A stretch of 64,000 nt of DNA, from the NCBI RefSeq assembly GCF_000568405.1, contig NZ_ARZY01000005.1, positions 102,751 to 166,750 on the forward strand. Reading direction: 5' to 3'. Below the pieces are notes generated by a model. The model worked only from the letters and a program-made list of their open reading frames with translations. It did no database searches and was not told the origin of the DNA. A program made the translations under genes and the position numbers. Of the stretch, positions 1 to 10,582 are shown piece by piece. The DNA comes from Catenovulum agarivorans DS-2 (GTDB taxonomy: Bacteria; Pseudomonadota; Gammaproteobacteria; Enterobacterales; Alteromonadaceae). Every line of letters starts with the position of its first letter. Positions within the stretch are counted from its first letter, which is position 1.

Positions 1-53
1 TGTTGTGGAGCCCCTGAAACAGGAACATCCAAGCCTTTCTTGATAGTTATCAT
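1..53 (-). CDS. nqrA: Na+-translocating NADH:quinone reductase subunit A, N-terminus only
   Basis: The reverse strand from 53 reads M-I-T-I-K-K-G-L-D-V-P-V-S-G-A-P-Q and runs off the window edge. This matches the very conserved start of NqrA (MITIKKGLDLPIAG...), a subunit of the sodium-pumping respiratory complex NQR. A second in-frame ATG lies six bases upstream (57-59), but family members start at the MITIKK methionine. Only 17 codons are visible, so completeness cannot be judged. A sodium pump here agrees with nhaB at 35.4 kb and a marine lifestyle. Confidence 0.82.
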   Translation of the reverse strand, partial: MITIKKGLDVPVSGAPQ

Positions 54-118
54 ACTCATTGCACTTGTTTTTAAGGTTTAAAACGAAATTTGGAATATGG
101 TTCGCTTTAGCGCTGTCG

Positions 119-140
119 AGCTAATTTCAATTGATTAGCT
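119..140. promoter_or_regulatory. Imperfect palindrome upstream of nqrA
   Basis: AGCTAAT (119-125) and ATTAGCT (134-140) form a 7-bp inverted repeat around a CAATTG core, about 65 bp upstream of the nqrA start. The rest of the 54-309 gap is AT-rich with no other recognisable element. It may be an operator or simply a hairpin; no regulator can be assigned. Confidence 0.25.
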
Positions 141-309
141 TCATTGCTATTGTTAGCTATATATAAAACCCGCGGATTTTAACATTGTTTTACACCATGT
201 ATCCACGAAAAATATTGATTTGATTGAGATTAGGTTAAAATTTTCGAATTGACAATTTGAAAAGGGTTTGATTTGGTTGTTTTTTGTACTTTTTGTTTTA
301 TATAAAAAT

Positions 310-332
310 AAAGGGCGTATTTAGCGCCCTTT
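310..332 (-). terminator. Rho-independent terminator of fabV
   Basis: AAAGGGCG (310-317) pairs with CGCCCTTT (325-332) across a 7-base loop. Read on the minus strand, the stem is followed by a T-rich run. It lies 35 bp past the fabV stop and separates fabV from nqrA. Confidence 0.8.
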
Positions 333-366
333 ATCAAAACCATCAGAATAATTGACAGGCAGTCAA

Positions 367-1551
367 TTATTCAACTTCTAACTCAACTAATGGACTAACA
401 TCCGCATCATAGTCGACGTTGTCATATTCGAAGCCGAATAAGTGTAAAAACTCTTTGTTATAACCAATATAATCGGTTAAATCGTCGATGGTTTCAGTTG
501 TGACAGAATCCCATATAACTTGAACCGCATCTTGCACTTTATCTTCAAGCTCTTTGTAGTTTTGGCTTAATCGACCAGCTTCATCAAATCGTGGGTTTTC
601 ACCATATAAGTTTTCAGAGAATAAAGCTTGAATTTGTTCGATAACACCTTCGTATGTTCCCTGCTCTTTCATTACTTTGAATAAAGCAGAAATATACAAT
701 GGCATAATAGGAATAGCCGAACTAGCTTGCGTAACCACAGCATTCAATGAAGTGACATAAGCTTCACCACTAATTGAGTCTGTCGATTGCTTAATCGCTT
801 TAGCCGCGCGATCTAAGTCTTCTTTCGCTTTACCAATAGTCGCGTGACCATAAATTGGCCATGTTAGTTTTTTACCAATATATGTGTATGCTGTTGTTTT
901 AAAACCTTCAGCTAACACGTCAGCTTCTTGTAAAGCTTTAATCCATAATTCCCAATCAGCACCGCCCATTACATCTATAGTGCCTTGAATTTCTGCTTCG
1001 TTTGCAGCTTCAACAGTCACTTCATCAATAACACGTTTTGATGTATTTAAGTTTTTAGTCGTAACCGTTTCACCAATTGGCTTTAATGTAGACGAATAAA
1101 CTTCACCTGTATCTGGGTCAGTTCGGCGAGGAGATGCCAAACTATAGATGACTAAATCAACTTTACCCAATTCTTGTTTGATGATATCGATTGCTTTTGC
1201 TTTAATCTCGTGCGAAAAAGCATCGCCATTAATATTTTTTGCCCATAAACCAGCTTCTTTAGCATACTTAGTAAAAGCAGCCGTATTATACCAACCTGCA
1301 CTTGCACATTTTTTCTCAGTTGGTTCTTTTTCAAAAAACACACCTAAAGTTTTTGCACCACTACCAAAAGCAGCAGTAATACGAGAAGCTAAACCGTAAC
1401 CAGTTGAAGAACCGATCACCAATACATTTTTTGGCCCTTGCGCATTAGTTTTGCTTTTAACATACTCGATTTGGCGCTTTACTGACTCTTCACAGCCAAC
1501 TGGATGAGCATTTGTACAAATAAAACCACGTACTTTTGGTTTGATAACCAT
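367..1551 (-). CDS. fabV: Enoyl-[acyl-carrier-protein] reductase FabV (NADH)
   Basis: This enzyme catalyses the last reduction of each fatty-acid elongation cycle, trans-2-enoyl-ACP to acyl-ACP, in the cytoplasm. The 394-residue length fits the family (about 400), which is longer than FabI. The start ([10 protein letters not shown]), the nucleotide-binding stretch VIGSSTGYG (residues 45-53) and the FabV-specific Tyr-x8-Lys active site (Y234...K243 within [13 protein letters not shown]) are all present. An AGGA Shine-Dalgarno precedes the ATG. FabV enzymes are typically insensitive to triclosan (family knowledge). The gene has its own terminator and looks monocistronic. No FabI is visible in this window. 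Confidence 0.96.
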   Translation of the reverse strand: MVIKPKVRGFICTNAHPVGCEESVKRQIEYVKSKTNAQGPKNVLVIGSSTGYGLASRITAAFGSGAKTLGVFFEKEPTEKKCASAGWYNTAAFTKYAKEAGLWAKNINGDAFSHEIKAKAIDIIKQELGKVDLVIYSLASPRRTDPDTGEVYSSTLKPIGETVTTKNLNTSKRVIDEVTVEAANEAEIQGTIDVMGGADWELWIKALQEADVLAEGFKTTAYTYIGKKLTWPIYGHATIGKAKEDLDRAAKAIKQSTDSISGEAYVTSLNAVVTQASSAIPIMPLYISALFKVMKEQGTYEGVIEQIQALFSENLYGENPRFDEAGRLSQNYKELEDKVQDAVQVIWDSVTTETIDDLTDYIGYNKEFLHLFGFEYDNVDYDADVSPLVELEVE

Positions 1552-1582
1552 ATGTATAATCCTATTCTTTTATCTTGCTAAT

Positions 1583-2701
1583 TTATTCTTGCACAGGTTG
1601 AGCTTTCGCCCAATCAATGCCACTTCTGTTGTGATAGTAATCTTGTTCAGTTAGTGCGTGATATTCGGAAGATTGCGCTAAAAATTTTTGATAAGAATTA
1701 AAAATTTTCTCAGCCATCTTGTCACTCGCGACTAAATTTTTAACTGATTGTAAACTCGATGATTTAAGCGCTTCAATTACATCTTTTGGAAACTTTCTAA
1801 TTTTCACACCTTTTTCTTTTAAACTTTGTAAGGCTTCGTTATTTTTTGCTGTATACAAAGCTAACATGTTAGCGTTTGCCGCTTCAGTTGCAATTTCAAC
1901 GATCGCTTGTAAATCTGACGGCAGTTGTTCAAAAGCTTGTTTATTAATAATAAACTCAAGCGCAGCACCAGGCTCTTGCCAACCAGTCACATAATAATAT
2001 GGGGCTGTTTTATATAAACCAAAGGCCAAATCATTATAGGGGCCAACCCAATCGGTCGCGTCGAGTGCGCCGCTTTGCATCGCGCTGAATAACTCTCCAC
2101 CTGGCATTTGCACTGGAATGCCACCTAAATCAGCAACAACTTCGCCCGCCAAACCAGGAATTCGAATTTTTAAGCCTTGAAAATCGGCTAGACTATTAAT
2201 TTCTTTCTGAAACCAACCTGCCATTTGCACACCAGTGTTACCACCAGGAAATGGAATTATACCAAATGGCTCGTATGCCTCTTGCCATAACTCATTACCA
2301 CCACCATGGTAAAACCACCCATTCGTTTCTTGAGCGTTCATACCAAAAGGTATGGTTGTAAAAAATTGCGCAGCTGGGATTTTTCCTTTCCAGTAATATG
2401 CTGCCCCATGTCCCATTTGTGCAGCACCACTTTTAACGGCGTCAAATGTTTGAAGCGCAGGCACCATTTCACCAGCGCCATACACTTTAATTTTTAGGCG
2501 ACCACCTGACATTTTTTCAACATTATCGGCAAAGTCTTGTGGGATAGTGCCTAGACCAGGAAAGTTTTTTGGCCAAGTTGTAACCATTTTCCATTTAAAA
2601 CTTTGTTGAGTGGCAGCACCAGCTGAGGCCCCATCATCATTTGAACAAGCCGATAGTAAAGTTGCTAGTGCTACAACAAGGCCGATTGTTATTTTTTTCA
2701 T
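1583..2701 (-). CDS. TRAP transporter substrate-binding lipoprotein, DctP/TakP type
   Basis: This is the periplasmic solute receptor of a sodium-driven TRAP transporter. A lipoprotein signal (LLSAC, Cys19) anchors it in the envelope. The mature part is a 372-residue-precursor DctP-family protein. Stretches such as VTTWPKNFPG, GGNTGVQMAGWF and DATDWVGPYND resemble the subgroup that binds 2-oxo-monocarboxylates or lactate with a metal ion (TakP and TTHA0766 relatives); the exact ligand is inferred. It is the last gene of the unit dctQ-dctM-dctP, 20 bp after the large permease. The window shows no catabolic gene that would identify the substrate. Confidence 0.9.
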   Translation of the reverse strand: MKKITIGLVVALATLLSACSNDDGASAGAATQQSFKWKMVTTWPKNFPGLGTIPQDFADNVEKMSGGRLKIKVYGAGEMVPALQTFDAVKSGAAQMGHGAAYYWKGKIPAAQFFTTIPFGMNAQETNGWFYHGGGNELWQEAYEPFGIIPFPGGNTGVQMAGWFQKEINSLADFQGLKIRIPGLAGEVVADLGGIPVQMPGGELFSAMQSGALDATDWVGPYNDLAFGLYKTAPYYYVTGWQEPGAALEFIINKQAFEQLPSDLQAIVEIATEAANANMLALYTAKNNEALQSLKEKGVKIRKFPKDVIEALKSSSLQSVKNLVASDKMAEKIFNSYQKFLAQSSEYHALTEQDYYHNRSGIDWAKAQPVQE

Positions 2702-2721
2702 TATTTCCTACCTGTTATAAA

Positions 2722-4095
2722 TTAATAACCTTCTGAATAAACGACAGAAGGTAACCAAATTGCCAACTCTGGCCAAAGTGCCAACGCAACCAGTACAAAC
2801 AATTGAATCACAATAAAAGGCATCACCCCTTTATATATTTGGGCGGTTCTTATGCTAGCATCAGCGACACCACGCAAATAAAACAGCGCAAAGCCAAATG
2901 GCGGTGTTAAAAACGATGTTTGCAAATTGATTGCTATCATAATGCCTAACCAAATGGGATCAAGCCCCATAGACAGCAATACAGGTGCAACAATAGGCAC
3001 AACTACAAAGGTAATTTCAATAAAGTCTAGAATAAAACCCAATAAAAACAGAATCACCATCACCAATAACATAGCGGTAAACACACCACCAGGCAGGCTC
3101 TCAAATATCGACTCTATTAACTCCTCTCCCCCGAGGCCACGGAATACTAACGAAAAAACAGACGCCCCAATCAAGATTAAGAACACCATGCTAGTACAGG
3201 TCAGAGTTGCTTTATTAACTGAGGCAAGCATATTAAAACTGAGCTGCCCTTTGAACAGTGCCAGTAATAATGCTCCAAAAGCGCCGATAGCCGCTGCTTC
3301 TGTTGGTGTCGCAAAGCCAGCGAGGATAGAACCTAAAACAACAAATATAAGGAGTACAGGTGGGACAACAGCTTTAATTAACGCGCCAACAGCCACTTTT
3401 TCTCTGTTGTCGAAAGCGGGTAAATACTCAGGCTTGAACCAAGCAATTGCCAATAAGTACACTAAATAGAGTGCTACTAACAACACACCGGGTACAATTG
3501 CGCCAACAAACAAGTCGCCTACTGACACTGTTTCCGGCGAAAAAATCCCCATGTCTAGCTGAGACTGTTGAAATGCATTAGAAATAACATCCCCCAACAA
3601 AACTAGAGCAATTGAAGGTGGAATAATTTGCCCTAAGGTACCAACCGCACAAATGCTGCCGCAGGCAATTGATGGATTATATTTTTGCTTGAGCATCGCA
3701 GGCAGAGATAACAACCCCATAGTCACTACAGTCGCCCCAACTATCCCAGTACTCGCTGCTAATAACGCACCGACTAAAACTACGGCAATCGCTAAACCGC
3801 CTCTAAAGCGAGAAAAAAGTTGAGAAATGGAAACAAGCAATGATTCAGCTATTTTAGATTTTTCTAATACCACCCCCATAAATACAAACAAAGGGACAGC
3901 CAACAGAGTTTGATTATTCATAATGCCGAAGATGCGGCTAGGTAAAGCATGTAAGAATGCGCTGTCAAAAACACCAAACAAAGATGCAATGAATGCAAAC
4001 AGCAAAGATGTACCCGCCAGCGCAAAAGCAACGGGATAACCCGTTAATAAAACACAACAAACAACAACGAAAAGGACTAACGACAAATATTCCAT
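2722..4095 (-). CDS. TRAP transporter large permease, DctM family
   Basis: This is the 12-TM-class membrane subunit that carries the sodium-coupled transport path. The 457 residues are almost wholly hydrophobic, with the family stretch VPLFVFMGVVLEKS near residue 70 and repeated glycine-rich helices such as GFILDFIEITFVVVPI. It overlaps the small permease gene by one base at 4095 and is followed 20 bp later by the receptor gene, so all three should be co-translated. Its length is normal for DctM with a slightly extended middle loop (residues about 185-200). Confidence 0.93.
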   Translation of the reverse strand: MEYLSLVLFVVVCCVLLTGYPVAFALAGTSLLFAFIASLFGVFDSAFLHALPSRIFGIMNNQTLLAVPLFVFMGVVLEKSKIAESLLVSISQLFSRFRGGLAIAVVLVGALLAASTGIVGATVVTMGLLSLPAMLKQKYNPSIACGSICAVGTLGQIIPPSIALVLLGDVISNAFQQSQLDMGIFSPETVSVGDLFVGAIVPGVLLVALYLVYLLAIAWFKPEYLPAFDNREKVAVGALIKAVVPPVLLIFVVLGSILAGFATPTEAAAIGAFGALLLALFKGQLSFNMLASVNKATLTCTSMVFLILIGASVFSLVFRGLGGEELIESIFESLPGGVFTAMLLVMVILFLLGFILDFIEITFVVVPIVAPVLLSMGLDPIWLGIMIAINLQTSFLTPPFGFALFYLRGVADASIRTAQIYKGVMPFIVIQLFVLVALALWPELAIWLPSVVYSEGY

Positions 4096-4601
4096 TATGC
4101 TCTTCCCTCGCGCAGAATTTTTATGTTTTTAATGACTTCGCTCAAACCTTGAACCAACAATAGCAAGCAAAAAATCAGAATGAAACTTTTAAGAATATAC
4201 ACAAAGGGCAAGCCGCCTGCATCGACTGACGTTTCCATTATACGCCAGCTGTCACCAACATATTGCCAGCTATAAATAGCAATGGTAACAACAACAGGCC
4301 AAAGCAATAACACGGTACCGCACAAGTTAACTAGCGCTTGTTTTGACGTACTCAGTTTACTATAAAACACGTCAACTCGAACGTGTTCATTGCACTTTAA
4401 AGTGTAGGCTGCGCCCAACAAAAAGATCGCAGAGTGCAAATACAATACAGCTTCTTGTGCGGCAATAGAACCGATAGATAATCCATAACGCAGAAACACA
4501 ATTCCCGCCATCAACAGCACAATTATTGTCGCTAACCAGGCGACGATGTTGCCGCAAGCTTCTGAAAAAGCGTCGAGTTTATCGCTTATTTGCACTAGCA
4601 T
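4095..4601 (-). CDS. TRAP transporter small permease, DctQ family
   Basis: This is the four-helix accessory membrane subunit of the TRAP system. Its 168 residues show four hydrophobic segments at about 15-35, 50-68, 88-110 and 130-155. The W-P motif in LLLWPVVV and the 'CNEHVRVDVFYSKLS' loop (the EHVRVDV signature of DctQ) support the call. It is the first gene of the TRAP unit. A 66-bp gap separates it from bolA upstream, so a separate promoter or read-through are both possible. Confidence 0.9.
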   Translation of the reverse strand: MLVQISDKLDAFSEACGNIVAWLATIIVLLMAGIVFLRYGLSIGSIAAQEAVLYLHSAIFLLGAAYTLKCNEHVRVDVFYSKLSTSKQALVNLCGTVLLLWPVVVTIAIYSWQYVGDSWRIMETSVDAGGLPFVYILKSFILIFCLLLLVQGLSEVIKNIKILREGRA

Positions 4602-4667
4602 TTCTAATCCGTATTATTTTTTGCGCGCATTATACCTCAGGTTAAGTAAATTGCGAGTTTGTAAACA

Positions 4668-4982
4668 CTAGTCAGACTTGCTGCCTCCTAAGCACTTCGG
4701 AGAAAGGGGGACATTAACGTCGCCGTTCTGCCATTCTTTAACAGAATAAGTATGAATGGATAACGCATGAACAGGACCTGCGAGTTCTTCGGCCAAACAT
4801 TCATTGATAGCTCGATGACGCTGAATTAACCGCAACCCATCAAAGATTTCACTGACTACAATAACTTTGTAATGAGAATCTGTCGCGGGTCCCGAATGCA
4901 TATGGCTTTCATTTTGAACATCTAATTCAACTGGGTTGAACTTGCCCTTCAACTTATCAAAAATTACCTCATCTATCGTCAT
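4668..4982 (-). CDS. bolA: BolA family protein
   Basis: This is a small 104-residue protein of the BolA/IbaG family, which works with monothiol glutaredoxins in iron-sulfur handling and, in enterics, in stress morphology. The family signature is clear: 'NESHMHSGPATDSHYKVIVVS' carries the conserved histidines, and 'RLIQRHRAINECLAEEL' is the C-terminal helix with the invariant RH pair. The length matches BolA proper (about 105) rather than the shorter IbaG. It follows the alkB-like gene by 26 bp on the same strand and may be co-transcribed with it. Confidence 0.92.
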   Translation of the reverse strand: MTIDEVIFDKLKGKFNPVELDVQNESHMHSGPATDSHYKVIVVSEIFDGLRLIQRHRAINECLAEELAGPVHALSIHTYSVKEWQNGDVNVPLSPKCLGGSKSD

Positions 4983-5008
4983 TTAAACTGTACCTTTAGT
5001 CATACTGG

Positions 5009-5623
5009 TTATTGATGTATATATCTGAATGTTAAATTGATTCGCCCACTGGTTATGCGGGTGCGCTTAGGTAAACAATGATACCAAAATTCCTGAGTGC
5101 TACCGGCCATAATGAGTAAACTGCCATGCGCTAGTTGTAATTTATGCTGCTCGCCTGTTAGACGATGCTTAAAAAAGAAATCACGTTCAACACCAAAACT
5201 AAACGAAGCTATTACGGGTGTCTTACCTAGTTCAGCTTCATCATCTGCATGCCACCCCATAGTATCTTGGCCATTCCTGTAGTAGTTTGCCAACACACAA
5301 TTAAATTTAGCCTGACAAATTGATTCTGCTAAATCTTTTAGCTGCTCGAGTTCCTTTGGCCATATATCAGCAGTAAATGTCTCACCTGAATATTTATACT
5401 TTAGTGGTTTTGCGGCGTAAAAGGCCTGTAACCGTGGGATCGGATGTGTTTTACCGTACACAGTAATCTGCGCTTGTTGCCAGTCAAGTTGATTTGCTAA
5501 ACAGTCCATCCATAAGTCAGCAACCTTGGGATCAATTAGGTTTGGGTAATAATTGACATCCGCATTGCGCATCTTGAGTTTTTGCGGGTGTATGACTTGT
5601 TCAGTTGTTGTGCCTTGATACAA
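5009..5623 (-). CDS. AlkB-like 2-oxoglutarate/Fe(II) dioxygenase (nucleic-acid demethylase)
   Basis: The predicted role is oxidative removal of alkyl lesions such as 1-methyladenine and 3-methylcytosine. The iron and co-substrate residues are visible: H125-x-D127 in WHADDE, H182 in FWYHCLPK, and the RxNxTxR box (R194...R200) that binds 2-oxoglutarate. The short protein and the NYYRNGQDTMGWHADDE motif place it with the ALKBH2/3-like bacterial group rather than the E. coli AlkB group. The start is uncertain: position 5623 is a TTG, and an ATG at 5572 would give a 187-residue protein starting just before the conserved domain. Neither has a good Shine-Dalgarno. It diverges from rlmG with only 26 bp between them. 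Confidence 0.88.
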   Translation of the reverse strand: MYQGTTTEQVIHPQKLKMRNADVNYYPNLIDPKVADLWMDCLANQLDWQQAQITVYGKTHPIPRLQAFYAAKPLKYKYSGETFTADIWPKELEQLKDLAESICQAKFNCVLANYYRNGQDTMGWHADDEAELGKTPVIASFSFGVERDFFFKHRLTGEQHKLQLAHGSLLIMAGSTQEFWYHCLPKRTRITSGRINLTFRYIHQ

Positions 5624-5649
5624 TAGAGTTAACTCACTAGTCTACAGTC

Positions 5650-6861
5650 ATGTCTAATTCGTCTATGCTGCAAAATAACCACGTTTATCCCGTTGAAGAT
5701 TGTCCATTAACACTTTGGCGCTTTCCCAAACAATCCGAGACATCACCATTACAAGCATGGGATAGTGCTGACATTTTATTGGCAAATACAGCTGAACAGA
5801 TTATATCACAAACCAGCGCTAGCACATTAGTGATAAACGACCAGTTTGGTGCCATTACACTGCATTTGCAAAGCTTAACGTCAGCGCCAATTAGCTTTTA
5901 TAGCGACTCAAAAATCGCCCATTTGGCTTACCAACAAAATTTGACGTTGAATTCAGAAAACTCACCAAAAGCAGATCTAATATTCAAGCCACTCAATAAC
6001 AGCATAAATGATTTAAACAAGATATCGGCGGAGCAAGTTTATCTAATAAAAATTCCAAAGAACTTAGATTTCCTAGAAGCAATTTTGGCGCAAATACATC
6101 AAGTGGCGCCCGAAGATGCACAGATAATCGCATCGGCTAAAGCGAGCGATATAAACAACAAAGTGGTTAAACTATTTAATCGCTACTTTAAACAAGTGGA
6201 TGTCAGTTTAGCTACAAAAAAATCACGAACAATTCATGCCACTGGTAAACAAGCATCACCCTACTCGTCTTATTCATATTGGAAAACCTGGCAATTAGAT
6301 AATGGTTTAACTATTTATAACGCGCCAAATGTATTCTCACGCAACAGCTTAGATATCGGCGCCGCATTTTTTCTGCCTCACCTACCAGCAAAACCTAACG
6401 ACTTTAATTCAACAAAAACAGATGTGTTTGATTTAGCTTGCGGCAACGGCATCTTATCCGCTTACATTGCTAGTTCTTTTCAGCAAAACAACTGCGCTGG
6501 TGAGTTAGTGTTACATTTGTTTGATGAATCTTATATGGCAATTGAATCGGCCGTTAAAACAATAGAGGCGAACGACTTGAGCTATGTACAAATCAAGCCT
6601 AATTGGAATGATTGCTTAAGCGACGTTAAAGATAAAGCAGACTGGATTGTCTGCAACCCACCTTTCCACCAACAAAAAACCATTACCGACCATATCGCGA
6701 TGCAAATGTTTAATGATAGCCAGCGTTGTTTAGCAAAGGGGGGAAAATTGATAATCGTGGGCAACGCGCATTTGGGTTATAGCAAACGGCTAAAAGATAT
6801 TTTTGCTGACTGCGAGCTAGTGGCACAAGATAAAAGGTTTGTTGTATTAAAGGCGGAATAA
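5650..6861 (+). CDS. rlmG: 23S rRNA m2G1835 methyltransferase RlmG
   Basis: RlmG is the S-adenosylmethionine-dependent enzyme that methylates N2 of G1835 in 23S rRNA. The RlmG/RsmC architecture is visible: an N-terminal degenerate methyltransferase domain (LWRFP...PLQAWDSAD near residue 23-41) and a catalytic C-terminal domain with the SAM motif DLACGNG (261-267) and the NPPF motif (336-339) inside CNPPFHQQ. Residues NVFSRNSLDIGA and RFVVLKA match RlmG better than RsmC. At 403 residues it is a little longer than the usual 375-380 because of loop insertions. A second ATG at 5665 is an alternative start. Confidence 0.9.
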   Translation: MSNSSMLQNNHVYPVEDCPLTLWRFPKQSETSPLQAWDSADILLANTAEQIISQTSASTLVINDQFGAITLHLQSLTSAPISFYSDSKIAHLAYQQNLTLNSENSPKADLIFKPLNNSINDLNKISAEQVYLIKIPKNLDFLEAILAQIHQVAPEDAQIIASAKASDINNKVVKLFNRYFKQVDVSLATKKSRTIHATGKQASPYSSYSYWKTWQLDNGLTIYNAPNVFSRNSLDIGAAFFLPHLPAKPNDFNSTKTDVFDLACGNGILSAYIASSFQQNNCAGELVLHLFDESYMAIESAVKTIEANDLSYVQIKPNWNDCLSDVKDKADWIVCNPPFHQQKTITDHIAMQMFNDSQRCLAKGGKLIIVGNAHLGYSKRLKDIFADCELVAQDKRFVVLKAE

Positions 6862-6891
6862 TGTCCTGGAGACAGATATCTTTTGTTTTAA

Positions 6892-6919
6892 AAAAAGGCA
6901 GAAAACTTTCTGCCTTTTT
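6892..6919. terminator. Bidirectional terminator between rlmG and purB
   Basis: AAAAAGGCAGAAA (6892-6904) and TTTCTGCCTTTTT (6907-6919) form a perfect 13-bp stem with a two-base loop and T runs on both strands. It sits between two convergent genes. Confidence 0.9.
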
Positions 6920-6942
6920 ACCGCTTCAAATGTGATTGACTA

Positions 6943-8322
<1,380 letters not shown>

Positions 8323-8955
8323 TTAAATATTGGATATTTGTTGAAGCGCGTGCGCTGAAAAACGCACCCATTTTTGTCTTCTAAATAAAATATTACGTCG
8401 TTTACCGCCTAACTGACGCCAAAGCACAGCTGAGCGCAACGCAGCAAGCAACAGTGCTCGTACTTTATTTTGTACTAAACGCTGTTGTAATAAATTAGGG
8501 TTACCCATTACACGAATTTTAGGGCCTAACGGGCTGATCACATCTTTATAAATACCAGCAAATCCTTCTACCACAACATCATGCAATAAATCATAATGTG
8601 CTAGTTTGGTTTCCATCGCATCAATTTGCTGACCCAGTTTACGCAATGATTGCGGGTTTTTCGCCAGTTTGCGTTCAAGGGTTAATACACTTAACACATA
8701 GCGAGTCAGCTCAGCATCTTTCACTTGCGCCTGATGGCCTAACTGGTTGTGAATATTAGTCAAACCAGGTTGTAAATTGACTAGTTCGCCATACACATCA
8801 ACCGTGTCTGCTGGGTTGGTGTTTAACACACTTTTAAGCATTGTTGCGAATTGTTCGTCATCCATTTCACCCTTTCGTGCAACACTCTGCACTAAAGCAC
8901 ATGCTTGGCAAACCCCTGCCAAAGCTAAAGTTTGTTCGTAAGATACATCTGACAT
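8323..8955 (-). CDS. hflD: HflD (lysogenization regulator homologue)
   Basis: HflD is a helical peripheral membrane protein; in E. coli it interacts with phage lambda CII, and its house-keeping role is not clear. The protein has about 210 residues with recognisable stretches ALAGVCQACALVQ, TRYVLSVLTLERKL and VRALLLAALRSAVLWRQLGG. The conserved position between mnmA and purB supports the identity. I take the ATG at 8955; the TTG immediately before it (8958) would add one residue. The C-terminus ends with FRRQKWVRFSAHALQQI, typical of the family. Confidence 0.93.
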   Translation of the reverse strand: MSDVSYEQTLALAGVCQACALVQSVARKGEMDDEQFATMLKSVLNTNPADTVDVYGELVNLQPGLTNIHNQLGHQAQVKDAELTRYVLSVLTLERKLAKNPQSLRKLGQQIDAMETKLAHYDLLHDVVVEGFAGIYKDVISPLGPKIRVMGNPNLLQQRLVQNKVRALLLAALRSAVLWRQLGGKRRNILFRRQKWVRFSAHALQQISNI

Positions 8956-8972
8956 CAAAGTTACCGAATTAG

Positions 8973-10076
8973 CTACCGAATTAAACTGTCAATAATTGCG
9001 CCGCCCAAACAGACTTCTTGCGCATAAAATACCGCTGACTGCCCAGGCGTTACCGCAGCCACTGGCTCATCAAAGATGACTTGATAATTTTGTTCATCTA
9101 ATTTTTTAACCGAACAGGCTATATCTTGTTGGCGATAGCGAGTTTTAACAGTACAGTTAAATTCTTGACCCGGACCGACTCTGTCAACCCAATGGCTTTG
9201 ATTAACAATCATGCCATTTGAGAATAATCTTGGGTGTTTACTGCCTTGTGCGACAATCAATACATTGCGTTCAAGATCTTTGTCGACCGTGTACCAAGGC
9301 TCATCACCTGAGTTTTTCATACCACCAATACCTAAACCTTTTCGCTGGCCTAGCGTGTGGTACATTAAACCTTCGTGGCGACCAATCACTTCGCCATCAA
9401 CAGTTTCAATATCACCCGGCTGTGCGGGTAAATATTGCTGCAGGAAATCTTTAAATTTGCGCTCACCAATAAAACAAATACCAGTTGAATCTTTTTTATT
9501 GGCTGTGACTAAGTCTTGCTCTTCAGCAATCTTACGTACTTCTGGTTTCTCTAAACCACCAACTGGAAATAAGGTTTGGGCAACATGCTGCTCTGCTAAA
9601 GTATATAAAAAGTAGCTTTGGTCTTTATTATTATCTAAACCACGTAACATTTGCCACTTGCCGTTTTCGTCTTGACGACGTTGCACATAGTGACCAGTGG
9701 CTATATAGTCAGCCCCTAATGCATCTGCAGCAAATTCTAAAAAGGCTTTAAACTTTATTTCTTTGTTGCACATAATATCTGGGTTAGGCGTTCTGCCCGC
9801 TTTGTATTCTGCTAAAAAGTACTCGAATACATTGTCCCAATATTCTGCGGCAAAGTTGACAGTGTGCAATTCAATGCCTAACTTGTCGGCAACAGCTTGT
9901 GCATCTTCTAAGTCCTGAGCGGCTGCGCAGTACTCATCTGTATCATCTTCTTCCCAATTCTTCATGAACAAACCTTCAACTTGATATCCTTGTTGAAGTA
10001 ACAAATAAGCAGACACAGATGAATCAACGCCACCCGACATACCAACAATAACTTTTTTGTCTTGATTGCCTGACAT
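8973..10076 (-). CDS. mnmA: tRNA-specific 2-thiouridylase MnmA
   Basis: MnmA adenylates and thiolates U34 of tRNA Glu, Gln and Lys, using sulfur relayed from IscS and Tus proteins. Seen directly: the PP-loop motif SGGVDSS (14-20), the two catalytic cysteines C103 (in IMCNKE) and C201 (in TGICFIGER), and the GHYVQRR region. At 367 residues it is full length. It lies 17 bp upstream of hflD and 56 bp downstream of nudJ in the conserved cluster. Confidence 0.97.
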   Translation of the reverse strand: MSGNQDKKVIVGMSGGVDSSVSAYLLLQQGYQVEGLFMKNWEEDDTDEYCAAAQDLEDAQAVADKLGIELHTVNFAAEYWDNVFEYFLAEYKAGRTPNPDIMCNKEIKFKAFLEFAADALGADYIATGHYVQRRQDENGKWQMLRGLDNNKDQSYFLYTLAEQHVAQTLFPVGGLEKPEVRKIAEEQDLVTANKKDSTGICFIGERKFKDFLQQYLPAQPGDIETVDGEVIGRHEGLMYHTLGQRKGLGIGGMKNSGDEPWYTVDKDLERNVLIVAQGSKHPRLFSNGMIVNQSHWVDRVGPGQEFNCTVKTRYRQQDIACSVKKLDEQNYQVIFDEPVAAVTPGQSAVFYAQEVCLGGAIIDSLIR

Positions 10077-10132
10077 GAATAAAAATACTCGCAGCTAAAA
10101 ATGGGGCGCTATTCTATCACCCTTTATCCTTG

Positions 10133-10582
10133 CTATAAATAACTCTTAACCGCAGATAGCGGTATTCTTTGCCCTTTTATATAATCATCAAAGCAAATTT
10201 GTACCATATGGCTTCTATGTGGTAGCTGTTTTTGCTCGATTTGTTCAATGCTAAACCAGTGTGCAGCAAGGATATCATCATCTTGTGGTTGCAGAGCTGG
10301 CAATTGCTCTGACTCCACTTTGCAGTAATAACAAAAACGTAAATATTGAATATCTTTGCCTTGAACTTGGCTTTGATAAATACCTACTAAACCTTGAGGC
10401 TCTAGTTCAATGCCCGCTTCTTCAAATAATTCACGTTTAGCGGCTTGCTCTAAAGATTCATCTTTTTCTAAATGGCCAGCTGGCTGATTAATAACATTAA
10501 TGCCATTTTCTATTTCTTCAACAACTAAAAACTTATTGTTGCATTCAACTATCCAAGCAATAGTTGTATTAGGTTTAAACAT
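10133..10582 (-). CDS. nudJ: Nudix phosphohydrolase NudJ
   Basis: This is a Nudix hydrolase of the NudJ group; in E. coli NudJ removes phosphate from HMP-pyrophosphate and nucleoside di/triphosphates. A complete Nudix box Gx5Ex7REUxEExGU spans G36 to I58 (AGHLEKDE...RELFEEAGI). The 149-residue length fits. The ATG overlaps the rluE stop codon in a TAATG arrangement, so translation is probably coupled. The context rluE-nudJ-mnmA supports NudJ over other Nudix families. Confidence 0.92.
   Translation of the reverse strand: MFKPNTTIAWIVECNNKFLVVEEIENGINVINQPAGHLEKDESLEQAAKRELFEEAGIELEPQGLVGIYQSQVQGKDIQYLRFCYYCKVESEQLPALQPQDDDILAAHWFSIEQIEQKQLPHRSHMVQICFDDYIKGQRIPLSAVKSYL

Noticed and set aside
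2927..3469. 180-residue plus-strand frame inside the TRAP large permease gene
   Set aside because: It is antisense to a clear DctM gene, has low-complexity composition and no ribosome binding site.
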